Source of the DNA: Saturnia japonica
Taxonomy: Eukaryota > Arthropoda > Insecta > Lepidoptera > Saturniidae
DNA length: 64,000 bases
Assembly: GCA_033032175.1 (NCBI GenBank)
Contig: CM065316.1
Location: 5,240,115-5,304,114, forward strand
Direction: 5' to 3'
The notes under the pieces are model-generated. The model worked only from the letters and a program-made list of their open reading frames with translations. It was not told the origin of the DNA and searched no databases. The translations under genes were made by a program, and so were the position numbers. Positions 34,737-46,956 of the stretch are shown here, one piece after another (positions within the stretch are counted from its first letter, which is position 1; the number at the start of each line of letters is the position of its first letter).

Positions 34737-35970
34737 CAGTATCCAAACAAAATGGTGGCCTTCTTGTAAGAACTTTCTAGCGAGTTGTCGTGATATCTCA
34801 GAACTCATTCCATGTTATTATTTCCAATCATCTGCACTTGTGCACAATAAGTTAACTATGTTACGCAAAATGCCACCAATATTACACAATAGAGCAAGTT
34901 TTTGAATAAAACATAAAAACTACTACAATATAAGAGTTTACAAATCCCGCCAAAAAACCTCTTAAAAAATATTACTTCTTCTTATAATATAAGAATATAA
35001 GTATTTTTACACAATTATGCCAAAGTGTATAGCAAAATTTTCTAATCTTCAAAGTTCAAAAAATGACTTAACAAGATGGTGGATCTCTTGTTAAAATTGT
35101 CCAAGGAGTTTTTGTGGCAACTTAAAATTCATCCCTCTAGTTAGTATTTATAGGTAGTTTTTTACTCACTTGTGCACAATAACCTAACTTTATCACGCAA
35201 CCTGTAATGTTATGTAATATAAGGCCAAATATACAAGTTAATGAATTAAAATAAAAACCACAACATGGCAGACCAAGAACCCGCCAAAACTCAAATACTC
35301 TTCTACTTATTCCTAACTTGGCAACTAGTCCTCTTTATTGAAGAACATTTCTGCCATTATCAGGTAAATATAGTGTCAAGTTCTATGATGACTTCAGTAT
35401 TCTAACAAGATGGTGGCTCCCTTGTTAGAAATTTCAAGGGAGTTTTTGTAGCACCTCAAATTTATGCTTCCAGTTTATATTTATAATACACTTCACTAAT
35501 GGACATTATGCAAAGTATAGATATCTCGTAAAACGCTGCCTTTAATACATAATATAGGGTAATAGTATGTATAGTTTAATTATTAAAAAATTATAACTAC
35601 AAAATGTCACTTCAAGATCCCGCCAAGAACTCAAAACAAATATTCATTCTTCTTCTTCCTAACTTGGCAACCGGTCCTCTTTAGTGAAGACCATTACTGC
35701 CATTATCGAGTGAATTATAGTGCCATGTGTTATGACGATTCAGTATCCCAACAAGATGGTGGCTCCCTTGTTATAGAACTTTCTAGGAAGTTTTTGTGGG
35801 ATCTCAAAATGAATGCTTTCAGCTTATACATATTTATAATCCATTACACTTATGCACAAAAACCAAACTATATCACGCAAAGCGCCACCAATATTACTTA
35901 ATATAGGGTTAAAACCTAAGTTAATGAATTAAAAATAAAAACCACAACATGTCACTTCAAGATCCCGCCA
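34737..35970 (+). repeat. Tandem array of a ~325-346-bp unit (about 3.7 copies)
   Basis: The box 'atggtgg' recurs at 34752, 35076, 35410 and 35756. It is followed each time by a 'gttagaa.ttt.caaggagtt'-like stretch, 'cacttgtgcacaataac', 'aaaccacaacatg' and 'atcccgccaaaaa'. Units are diverged from one another. Relatives are dispersed at 186-1056, 38757-38815 and 61895-62010, so this is a satellite-like family that also spreads as single units. Confidence 0.88.
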
Positions 35971-38756
35971 AAAAATTAAAAAAATATTATTCAAAAAATA
36001 ATAAATTTCCCTTTTTTTTAAACGTAGGTATAGGTTATTGGCAGCACTTAAGTCTTTTCGGCCATTTTAGCATTACGCATCTCGAGCGATGCTCTTTGCT
36101 ATTTTAATTAAACTTGCTTAATTTATGATAACAACACCGTTACTTAGTCCTGTGGTCGTGACTGTAATTTGTCTATGCGCATCGTAATTAATATTATAAA
36201 TGTGAAATGTTTCTTCTTAGAATTACTGTAATTATTAATTATATTGTACGTAGTATTATTCAATAGGAATATTTTTCTCGGATTCGATCGTGTTTTGTCA
36301 GTTAATTAAGTAATACTGGCATTGAAGAGCACCAAGTGCACCTTATGGGCATTTTAGTTTTCATAACGTCACAATAAAATACTGAAATTATCAATAAAAG
36401 CAAAAGTGCTTTTTATTTTTACGTTTTTAACATAAGAACGAAACACTTTCTCGCAACTAAGTAACCTTTTTGTAAACTTTCTGTCAGACACAAAAACTTT
36501 TTTTTTATTACAAACTTTGGCAACACTATTTATTACATACGTAGGTACGTCAAACATAATTCTCTAAAGAGTAAACATTCTATTGTTCACCCGATAAGGA
36601 GTCAAGGTTTACCTCTTATAAATATTGATACAAGTTTACGAGTATCCATCGGTATTTACACCCCATATTATTTATGTAATGGGGACTTATGTACACGCGA
36701 TCGTCTCAAACAATGCAAGGATAGGACGCGCATCACAAGCGCGACCTAGACTTCTTTCTACTTTAATTGTTCCCCACATCGCTGCATCGGACGTAATGTA
36801 TATTCCACTGAAACAATAGATTAACCTAGTTACGGATTGTTTTATAACGGTTATGGCGTTTAAAGACCCGCTTTATTGTAACTTTCGTATCCTTGGCGTG
36901 AGCAGCTATCTATCATGTGATCTATTGTATGTACAGCCGACATCGGTATTAGATTAAAGTGATAATTAATGCTGATTCCATACGACCTAGATACAGGCCC
37001 GCTCGATAAACTTAATTTACAGTTATAGTTGTAAATCTCGTTGCAAAATAAACGGCACGCGGCTAGGCCTGACCACAGACAACGAGATACACCCACACGG
37101 CCGACGTCACAGCCCCGCGGTCCGTGTGTGAATGAGACCCTTCCTGTAAACAACGCATCACGTGGCGACATACGAGTACTATCCGACTGGTGAACGATGC
37201 ACTCAAACAAGGAAACGTTTCACGCGCAACCGCGGCTCTTCATTTCACTGGGTTATAGGGTAAAAGCACGCATGTGAAGCGAGACAAAACAAGTGTACAA
37301 CACATATGCGTGACCGCGCGTGCGAGAGGGAGACAAGCGTCAATATTTGGTTGAATGAAACGGGGTTCAACTATGACCTGTTACGGAAGGGTTGAGTTTC
37401 GAACTAAGTTTCGCTTTTGTACACGTGTTGCATATGGGACGATCGATAGTTCTAACCTTGTTAACGGTTATCTTTAGTATGTTGATTTTAAATCGTTCCG
37501 ATTAATGACTTCGCGTCCAAAGAACTAAAAACTGTCTAGATGCGTTGCGAAAACGTTGTGAAAATATTGATAGTGTAAAAAAATTTGAGTCGTATCTAAT
37601 GTATTGCGAACGAGTGTCTGGTCGGCGGGTGTGTTTCGTAAATCATTGTTTATGGTCGAATAGTTATCTGAAGGGGTCCGAGAGACCGGAATTAGAAAGC
37701 GTCAAGCCGACTCCGACACAACTAATTGACCGCAAGGTTTACGCTGTTCTGCTGAGAACAATGATGTAATCATATCATATACCTACACCTAGAAAATTCA
37801 ATTCAATTATTTCAATCTACTCTTTAGTGTTGTTCTTTGTTAAAAACTTTTCGTTTTATCGACTCGTCGTATCAAAAACGTTCAACCTGCAACAATTATG
37901 ACAATCTATAAATTAATATAGGTATTTTTATAAAATAAAGTCCGCCCCCCGCGTCTGTGTCGTTCTATCTGAACACGATAAACTCAAAAACTACCGAACA
38001 GATTTTCATAGGGTTTTCGTCAATAGAAGGAGTAATTAATGAGGAAGGCTTAGGTGTGTATAAATATGGAATATGACGGTGATTGTTGAAGGTGTTCGGA
38101 AAAAATCACGTCGACTGGGAGTTTTAATGGCGTGCGCCTCGTAATAAACGTAATACTTAGAGTTATATAAATGTATTACACGATAAAGAAGCTGGAACGT
38201 GCTGCCAGTTAAAAAATAAAGAAACAATGAATTTGTTTCATATACGCCATTTGAAATTATAAAATTCTCAAAAATTATTTTTATATTTTAGTAAAAAACA
38301 ACTATGAATAAGTAAATTCGTTCGACAAATCAAAATAACTTTTGTATTGCAGAAAATATGAATTGCAATTTTCATTTTAAAAGCTTCGTGGTCACAATAT
38401 AACCTACGACGCTTTGAAAATGAAGACTGCAATTGCACAGGCATTCAAAATAAAATGCAACTAATAACTAATGTTATTTATATGTTCAAAATAATATAAA
38501 AATAATAAAACAGTATTCATCTTTACAGACCATCTTACATTATCTACAGATTTACTGTTATCGAGGATCATTTTTTTACTTTTTGCCGTGTAGTTTAATA
38601 GATATTTATATTTCTTTTAACAAGAACAGCAAGTGAAGCACGTTCCGCGTTTCGTTACAATCTAGAATTCTATTGCTAAAAATATTTTATAAATTTAAGG
38701 GAATAAATAAGATGTTACATTTCGAATATATCGCGCACATTTTAAATGATAATTAA
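35971..38756. other. Intronic stretch, largely repeat-free
   Basis: The longest part of the intron in which I noticed no repeat family. Bases 36600-37500 are GC-richer. A 116-codon open frame on the - strand (36860-37210) has no recognisable domain and no clear splice sites. Candidate regulatory region by exclusion only. Confidence 0.4.
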
Positions 38757-38815
38757 CTAGTTAATTTTTGGCGGAATCTTGAACCGTTATTATGTAGTTT
38801 TTATTTTTATTTACA
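38757..38815 (-). repeat. Fragment of the ~335-bp dispersed unit
   Basis: 'ttttggcggaatcttgaacc' and 'tatgtagtttttattttta' are the reverse complement of the tail of the unit arrayed at 34737-35970. Confidence 0.5.
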
Positions 38816-38875
38816 AATTTATATCATTTGTCACTAAGTATATTTTGTAATGTTTGTGGCATTTTCCATGATATA

Positions 38876-39524
38876 ACTACTGTGTCCCAAAAGTATCCGA
38901 CTTGTACCTGTAACTTCGCTCTGGCATTATTTTTCGTCGTCCGTCTCATGGCATCCTTCGAAGTAGTGTCCCCCTTCGACTGAACATCCTTTTTTAATTT
39001 TGGAAACAGCCAAAAGACGCAGGGGCTTATGTCGGGACTGTACGGAGGCAGACGGAGTTGTTTAATATTGTATTTCGCTAAAAACTGTTGCACGAGATTC
39101 GATGAATGCGCTGGCACGTTATCATGGTGGAGGAGCCAGTCATCGCTCGCCTAAACACTCGTGCGACCATTTTTATATCGCTTGTACTACTCTTTTATTT
39201 TAGTTTCGCCCGTACAAGTATCTTCAAAGGCCTCCTGTATCATTTCGATGGTCTCTATACAACTCTTTCCGAGTTTGGAGCAAACTTTATGCAAATTCTT
39301 TGTTCCGATCTTGTCATTTTCAACGATAGTAAAATCCAACGAACGCAAAATCAACTATGTACGTAAAGATACACTGCGCTGGAAATAACAGATCTCGTTG
39401 GTTGCCATGGTAACCGATGACTTCGTGAATAGTCACTTTTTCGCTCGTACTTCATATAGGTCATTCGGGTGATTTGGCGCGAAGTAGTGGGTATAGGTCG
39501 TATACTTTGGGACATACCTCGTAG
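38876..39524 (-). pseudogene. Internally deleted mariner-type transposon and transposase
   Basis: On the - strand an N-terminal piece ('ETIEMIQEAFEDT', then 'YKRYKNGRTS') is followed directly by a C-terminal piece ('HHDNVPAHSSNLVQQFLAKY', then 'LPPYSPDISPCVFWLFPKLK'). The intervening DNA-binding and first catalytic part is missing. The last catalytic position, expected D after PC, reads V. The ends 'tgtgtcccaaaagtatccga' and 'tatgtcccaaagtatacgac' (the latter in reverse) are diverged inverted repeats. An in-frame stop and a frameshift add to the damage. This is a third, distinct mariner-like lineage in the window. Confidence 0.8.
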
Positions 39525-41748
39525 TTTTGTTATGGTGAAGTAAATATAAAAAAATATGGAACAGGAACCCTAAGCTGTTACAAAATCTCAATGGAAAGAT
39601 CTAACAATGTGGCCACCATTGTGTTAGTTTAAGTTTACTAGAAGACACTAACTTTTTTAATATGATATAATTACTCACATGATAATAAATCTCTTATATC
39701 AACCATTGAACACCAAAATGAATAAGAAGAAAAAGTAAAACGGTGGCAATCTTACTAAAACTGGTAGGTATTAAACTTTTTGATGTCAACCCCAAAGCGA
39801 CCCGAAACACCTTTGCTTCGCTTTAGTTACCACGTATTTCTTAATCAAACTTTTTCAAGTTACCTATACAATAAGCACCGCTAAAATTACACAAAAATAA
39901 ATAAAACTTGAAATGAAAGTAAAAAAAAAAAACAAATCAACTTAAAGTTAACTTGACAAAAATGTACCTACTTCAGAATGGTAGGTTTCTTTAATATTTC
40001 ATATACTAAAACTTACTTATAAAGATTATATGTATCTTTATGCAGTAAAGGAGTCAAAAAATCAATTGTGTCGTTTCTGAAAAAAACGCGCCCTAACATA
40101 CATATCTACAACAGGAATTAAAAAGTTACCAAATTATCAAAATAACAACAGCACTTATAAAAAAAGATTACAGAGGTTCATAACAAAAATTGTATATAGT
40201 GTTAGTAAAAAAAACCAAAAAGAGCAAAAACATTCTGTTTTCAATTGTAAAACGCGCGTCTTACGATCTTTTAAAGAAAGCTGACTGGTTTAAATCAAAT
40301 AAGGTAATTTTAAGTTATTAGTGTACAAACTCTTTACACAAAAAGTGTGAATCCACATCTCAATAGTTTCCATGACAAGGAGATTACCTACGGCAAAATA
40401 TGTGAATAAAGACTTTAAGATTAGATCAGAAATTACAATAAAATCACATTGTTTCACTCTCTTTGTTTAGCTCTCGGACTATTCGCCCGCTTCTATACCT
40501 ACATCAATGCTAAGTAGATCTAAAGCGTCTATTTTAAATTTACTTCTCGATACGAATGTGGGCTTATTGATTGGCGGTAATTATGCAAAGTAACAAGTGA
40601 CCAGTAACAGGTACTTCAACGGGTGACATGAATTAACGGTTCGTTAAGTATTCCACTAACAGGGATGTAGCCGCTATCTAAGCTGGGGGGTCAAATATCA
40701 TTCCACATAGTTATACCGGAAAAGAAATTTGTTACATATATAATATTATTTATAATTTTGATCATCTATGTAAATAAAAATTATCGTTTTTTCAAAATCT
40801 TAATTTCTTCAATGGTTGCGTTCAAATTTTCACACAGCGCGACGTTGCATAAAATACTTTTCATATGATTTTTGTAAAGAAAAAAGGACAGCCACAGCAA
40901 CTCGTAGTTACGAAATGAAAAGAAGTTACGTATAAACTCATATTTACATGTTAAAATATTTATTACTTTCATAATTATGTAACAAAATTGCAAAAATGTA
41001 GCAACTCTGGTCACGCTGAATACTTCTAATAATATCATTACTGAAAATTATTTCTAAACGATTTTCAGTTAAGGTTATAAATACAACTTTCTTTCAGACC
41101 TGCTCTTGAGACTTGAGACCATATTCATTATAACCAATTTGTAAGTTTTTATACTAACACGGCAAAGTGACTGCGCTCTGTTTGAAGGAAAATACAATCC
41201 AAGAACAGCGGTGACTAACTTGATATCAGTAATCTATCGTCGGTCGCTGCCGTGCCGGCCAGAAAGCCAACACTGGCTAATACTGAAACGCAACAAACCA
41301 GAAAGGAATCACTGTGAAAGACCATGGGTCGCAACCCTCTCATGTGTAGATCTCTACCACTCTGCTCGATTACTTTACTGGATATAAACCATCTGATCCC
41401 GGAACGCGACAAGCCTAACCATGCCACTATTGCTGATGTTACCAAAAGTTTGTTATATACATTTGCCCAAAAACCTGTCCTTTCTAAACGTTTAATATAT
41501 CACACGTATTAATTAAAGTGGGTCTTTCACTCGCAACTGCTTAAATCCGGCCCTGTACAAAAGCAGTCATAAAACCCTGACTCCGGTTATATCTGAATGC
41601 ATACACGTATCGTTAAGTGTGTTTAAAGGCAGTTTGTTTAATAAGAAGCTCAGATTAACCGATAGTGTAGAACACAACGGCTTCATAACGCAGTGAATAA
41701 ATAGTCTGCACCCACATCCGTTAGATAGTGCGGATTTTACTATCCTAG
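39525..41748. other. Intronic stretch without a supported gene
   Basis: Contains a short hairpin at 39599-39626 ('ctaacaatgtggccaccatt' with its partner). Bases 41160-41520 are GC-richer and repeat-free as far as I can see. No exon was found. Confidence 0.4.
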
Positions 41749-42150
41749 CTAGGGTTGCCAACCGTCCTGTGAGAGGTGGCAAGTCCCGTTTATAGACTTT
41801 AAAATCTACTCTACACACTATGCCAGCGGCTCTCTGGCTGTCTAATAAGAAAACGAGAGCGGGCTTTACGCAAAAAACCAAACGACGCCTCAACAACTAG
41901 TAAGTGTATATAGTCTTTAGGATATAAGTTCCGCGAAAAATGTTTGCGTAACGCAAATTATCCCACTTTATAGTACGGTAAAATTTCGGCCAGAAGTAGA
42001 AGTGAACACACGTTGGAGATGACGAGTGAAGATATATATTAATCGCTTTCCTATAGGTACTTTGGCAACTAGGTCCCGCTTTTTTAGCCATGTCCCGCAT
42101 TATGATTACTTATGTAATTCACATCGATGAACTAAAGTTGACAACCCTAG
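41749..42150. mobile_element. MITE with short inverted ends
   Basis: It begins 'ctagggttgccaac' and ends 'gttgacaaccctag', which pair with one mismatch over 14 bp. Subterminal 'gtcccg' blocks occur at both sides. About 400 bp, non-coding. Confidence 0.62.
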
Positions 42151-42709
42151 TTCTAGCCTTCTTTATATGACTTGCGTTGTCGTATTTCTAATGTATATCA
42201 CAATATCCGCTTGTATTAAGTACCTATAACTGGTGTATATTTTATTACAGAAATACTAACACTATCACAAATGAACTAATTCATAACATTATTTTGCTTC
42301 TGCTTTTTCTTTTATATACTAGCAACTGCCCGCAACTTCGTACGCGTTAATTACAATATAAAACTTAATAACTATAAAATACAGTAGTAAAAACTAGACT
42401 TAAGCTACTCCGACTTACGCGAACACAGAGTTACGCGATTTTCAAATCTCGTCAATTCGATTTATTTTGTTACGTATATATTTCTTATCTACGGAGTGCT
42501 TCTTTGCTATTACCTTTAAATACAATTAATTTACTACCAATGTCATCCAAACGAATTAGAACTGATTCTTCTGTATCAAACAAGAAAAGATAAACTTTAT
42601 CTTTGGGAATTTAAACTTAACATTATTAAAGATTTTAATACAGAAATGAAAAGAAGGGCGAATTTCTACTAAATTATTATTTTCTAGTTTCTGGCCCCAA
42701 TTAAAAATG
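42151..42709. other. Intronic stretch with one Helitron-like terminus
   Basis: An inverted terminus, A then CTAG at 42319-42322 followed by 'caactgcccgcaacttcgta', begins a decayed Helitron-like element. The remainder is AT-rich. Confidence 0.45.
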
Positions 42710-43432
42710 ATTATATGTATGTATTTACATATTTTTTTAAATCAAGTACAGGTATGCGCTTGAGGCTGACGATGTATCGCGCTTACCTATTAAATGCCTA
42801 TTCACTCTTCGCTTGAAGACTCCCAAGTTATAGGTGGATGGGAAAACAGACGACAGGAGTGGATTCCACTCCTTTGCCGTTCGCATAATGAACGACGAAG
42901 CGTAATGCTTCGTGCGAAATGAGGGAATTTCCACAACATAAGGGTGGAAACCCTCACGGCGTTTATTTGTCCTATATATGGAAAACCGCATTGGACGGAA
43001 TTAAATCGTGCAATTCCTGTGCACACTCTCCAAAGTGTAACCTGTAAAACACTGAGAGACAAGCTACCTTACGTCGATGCTCTAGTCTGAGCATTTTTGC
43101 CGTCAACAGTGCTTTATCGCCAACGAGTCAATGAACTCAGTACTCAATGGGGTCAAGAGCGGCCAACTGATATTTAGCTGATCCATCCCATAGGTGACAG
43201 CAGTATTCTACACATGAGCGTACCTGTGCTTGATATAATCTAAGAAGCTGGTCCGGTGTGAAATACCGCCAAACCTTGAAGAGGATCCCTGATTTCTTGG
43301 CAGCTGATCTCAGCTTTATCTCGATCGACAGCCCAATGTTGAGATCAGATGTTAGTTGCACCCTAAGGAGCTTAAGGTTGTCAACAACCTGAAGGGAAGC
43401 CCCCGAAAAGTAGGAGTTAGGATAACATTGGT
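42710..43432 (-). pseudogene. 5'-truncated Jockey-type LINE, polymerase C-terminus
   Basis: On the - strand the frame reads 'SLQVVDNLKLLRVQLTSDLN', 'AAKKSGILFKVWRYFTPDQL', 'RLYQAQVRSCVEYCCHLWDG', then after a frameshift 'TAKEWNPLLSSVFPSTYNLG' and 'FKRRVNRHLIGKR', ending at a stop at 42737. This order is the C-terminal region of Jockey-clade reverse transcriptases, past the catalytic domain. It is 5'-truncated at about 43432 and broken by at least two frameshifts, so inactive. Confidence 0.88.
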
Positions 43433-43885
43433 ATAGTCAACGTACGTCACGTAACGTCAATTTTGGTATAGGGATAAAGTACACCTTGAGAAAGGATATA
43501 GGCTACTTATTGTCACGAAAATAAAACCTGAAGTCATGAAATAGTGGATGATAGTTTATATGGGGAACCCATCATTTCTCTAATTAGGGATAAGAAATTT
43601 CATATTTATGTGTTTGGAAAGAAATAAAGAATATTCCGCGTTTAAAATAAAATCACCCTTAATGCGGTACAATAGGGGTGATTTCAATTATTTTTAACCT
43701 TTGTTTCTATAGACTATACTAAACCGGTGGTAGATTGTATAATCTATATGTCGGAGAGATAGCTTGCATCATATGTACCTACTTAAGTAAAAGTATCCGA
43801 GACATGTTTAGAAGAGGGATAACATAAAATACTCCCTGCTTAAATGTGTATATTCTACGCAGACGAAGTCGCGGGTACATGTTAG
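43433..43885 (+). mobile_element. Decayed Helitron-like 3' region
   Basis: The last ~40 bases ('cgcagacgaagtcgcgggta', 'catgttagt') are a decayed CTAG-type terminus. The 5' limit cannot be placed. Confidence 0.45.
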
Positions 43886-43897
43886 TATTATATAAAA

Positions 43898-44230
43898 CTA
43901 GCGGCACCCAGCAGCTTCGCACGCATTTTTTACGCAGTAATTAATTTCATCCCCTAATTTTATTTTGAGTGATATGATTGACCTTGCTAATTAATTTATT
44001 GACTTATCTACTTCTTAAAAAATGACATAGGTATACTGCCCAAGTACAACATTTCATCAGAAACACTAGAGTTCTTTTTACTATATCTTAAACTGTTATT
44101 GACAATTCTTATAGCCTATCGATAGAATCGATCAAGCCGTTTTTGAGTTAATTCCGGACAAACAAACAAGTAATAAAAAATTATTTGCATATTCGCGGTC
44201 AGTGCCTTTTATATAAGACGCCTATCGGAA
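43898..44230 (-). mobile_element. Helitron-like element, head-to-head with the preceding one
   Basis: It starts with CTAG at 43898-43901 preceded by A and continues 'cggcacccagcagcttcgca'. Further in is 'ccgtttttgagttaattccg', then 'gacaaacaaacaagtaa'. Its terminus faces the neighbouring terminus at 43885 across only 12 bp. Confidence 0.55.
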
Positions 44231-46827
44231 AATTGGGAAACGAATTTGATGTTAGGATAGAACCACTTACACATTTATTAATATAGACAAAGTCTGTGTA
44301 AAAGGATAATCTACACCCACGGCCGGTCCGGAGCTAAGTTTCAACAGAGTAACAAATCTCAATATAAAGGAGGACTCTGTATCGATTTGTCTCATTCGGT
44401 ACCTACACCGGTCGACGACACCTCGACGCTTATTTACATTTTATTTTAATCCATCTTGCATCCATTCTTAGTACCTATATTGTTTATCCATTGTTAGTAT
44501 GTTTATTTTGTCAATATACTATATCTCTATTTTGACAACGATAACTGACGATCAATTTTTGATAAGTAGTCGCAATTATTTTCCGACAGTTCTTACCATC
44601 AGAGGCATTATACTCATTTCTGTATATTTATCAGACCACATAAATTACAAATATTATTGAAATAGTATAAAGCAAACTCGTGGTCTCCGTGGCTTAGTCG
44701 GGTGTTGACCGCTAGATCGTGGAGCCGGTCTGCCTTGTGCCGTGTTTTGTATGTATCCTATACATCATTATTTGTATGATAGTGATGTCTTAAATAAGTA
44801 CCTCCCTGTACATTCACTATAATCATATAAACTGTAAAACTTAGATTAATGAATTGGTCTCCGCTGCGACTAGATACCGCATTACCTTCAAACAATAGCT
44901 CCTGGAACACTCCAACTAAACATCAACTATTTTAGTGAATCTTGACAGTATTTTAAAAGTATGACATTGACTTGGGTACGCCGATGCGGCATAGTTTTGA
45001 TCGCCACTTTTTCATAGTATGCCGAGGGTATGTATCTGGATAAAGCAGCGCGGTAACCTATCATTAATCTAGTCTTTAAACATTATTTAGTAAAAAAAAG
45101 AAGATAAACCCAATCGAGTTTCTTACCTTCTTCTCGGCGACTGAGACGTTTTTCGAACCGGTGATAGTTTTTGAAAGTTCATAAGCACTTTGTAGAGCCT
45201 AAATTAAATACATGTTAAGACTTATATAATTTTACTTATAGGTAAAATTCAAACTTGCGTGACAGTTTAAAACGGTGGCTGCTAAGTGGCAATCTGTCGA
45301 TCGAAATGGATTAATGTCACATCGAATGGTCCTTTGAATGTAAACCGTAAACCGTATGATTCCCACAAAAACCATTAGATATGACATAGTTTTAAATACA
45401 TTTTATAAGCAAAAGAAGTTGATAATTATGTGAAACAAGTCTTGGCATCAACGTATTGCTTTATGATGGATGTCATAAACAGCGCTGTTTTTAAGACTAA
45501 CCTCAGACTTTCCGGCAATCATTAGACACAAAATTTAAAAATACTCTGTTTCACTCATTATGAAATTTTCATAGATTTTATATATACTAAATATATGAAA
45601 ATTTTAATTCGTTGTTTTGCCATTCTCATTTAATAATCTGTAGAAACCGTACTGAAAACGTCTGAATCCGTCTATTACTACTACCGCCATCTAGTATCGA
45701 GTAGTGAACACCTTAAGCTTTGACATATTGTGAAATATCATCTCCGTTAATTTCGTATGGTTATTAATTTTATATCACTTTCTAACTATTTATTATAATT
45801 TTATGGTGTCAATTATACGAACTCATAGTAAACTTATTAGATAGATTAACTAAATACTTGCTTTTAATATATTGTTATAAAATTTTACATTGAAAATGAC
45901 AAACATATTAGAAAAAGAATTTAATTAGGTGGTTTTAGAAAAATATGCAAGTGTTTAAGACTGTCATCTACTTTCTTTTTTATGCAATAAGAACTTTGCA
46001 CTTTCGAGTATGAAATGGTGAAACCTCATAGAATTATCTATTTATCTATACAGATAATATGAAGGGTAAGGAGAAATATCTTATAAGAGGGACAAATTGA
46101 AAGTGTCCACCTGTAAACAGCAAATTACAATTTAAATAAAAAACCCATCAAAATCGCGTTAGTGTAACAAGATGGAATTATACTTTTTCGTGATTTAATC
46201 GTTTTTACAGTTGTAAAACTTAAAAAATCATTTAACAACAATGGGAATAGTTTGTGGAGTGAAAAGTTGTAAAAGTTATAGGCGAAAATTAAATAATAAT
46301 AACTTTTGACGCTATCTTTCAAAATTTACGCACTTGCTACCGTGGCGCCAACTAATTTAACGCTTTCTTACCTCTACCCTACATAATAACAGATAAATAA
46401 AATTAAAGTATCTGTTTTTAATGTCTAAATACCTAACAATTTTTTACTAAATGCATATGAAACTATACCTACCTATATGGTACATAAAACACAAACAATT
46501 TTTTTTTGTCTTTTTGTTTGTTAATTTCTTTTGTACGTATAATCAAATTAAATATTTACCTATACATTAAAACATTTTATATAAAAAATAATAACATTTT
46601 TGACTTCATTTTAATGGAATTATATTAATTAGTAGATGTTAATAATTTTCGCTGCGATTTTGTGTTGTTAGATTACAATTATGATTTTATATCTTGTATT
46701 TGTAATGGGCGCCTGTAATAAGTTCGCATATATGATTTAGATTAAAGATTAAAGTTAGTAATGTCTAATATGCACGCTGTTGGCGTTGTCTTTAATTAAT
46801 TGATTAATGTGTTTATTTGTCTGTCAG
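44231..46827. other. 3' end of the long intron upstream of the first bab exon in the window
   Basis: AT-rich. Bases 44690-44850 begin with a tRNA-like A box ('gtggcttagtcgggtg') but lack a B box. 'actaccgccatctagtatcg' near 45680 looks like a decayed dispersed repeat. Bases 46241-46309 encode a possible THAP-domain start. The polypyrimidine-type acceptor 'tttatttgtctgtcag' ends at 46827. Confidence 0.45.
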
Positions 46828-46956
46828 TGTTCGGAATCGATTCGCCACTGGGGCTATTCCCGCCGGGCATGGACCACAAAATGTACCCGCTTATGGACGT
46901 TGATCATCGCGCGCCACCTCTCGACGCACAACTCTTCACCAGTGTTAAAAAGAAAT
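46828..46956 (+). CDS. bab: bab-like gene, penultimate coding exon
   Basis: A 129-bp exon bounded by 'tttatttgtctgtcag' and the strong donor 'gtgagt'. It encodes 42 residues in frame, beginning 'FGIDSPLGLFPPGMDHKMYP' and ending in a basic 'VKKK'. It enters after the first base of a codon and leaves after the first base of a codon. It therefore joins in frame to 48678-49333, the psq exon, across a 1721-bp intron. Upstream exons, including the BTB domain expected in Bab-type proteins, are not in the window. The segment itself is a proline- and hydrophobic-rich linker without a known domain. It is assigned to bab because it splices in phase to that exon. Transcript data would settle the upstream partner. 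Confidence 0.75.

Noticed and set aside
36860..37210. A 116-codon open frame on the - strand
   Set aside because: No family resemblance and no good splice borders. Long frames are expected in the GC-richer patch where it lies.
39161..39388. Open frames on the + strand at 39106-39388
   Set aside because: They are shadows of the broken mariner transposase on the opposite strand.
44690..44850. Possible third tRNA-derived SINE
   Set aside because: Only an A-box-like stretch is visible. There is no B box, second copy or tail in the window.
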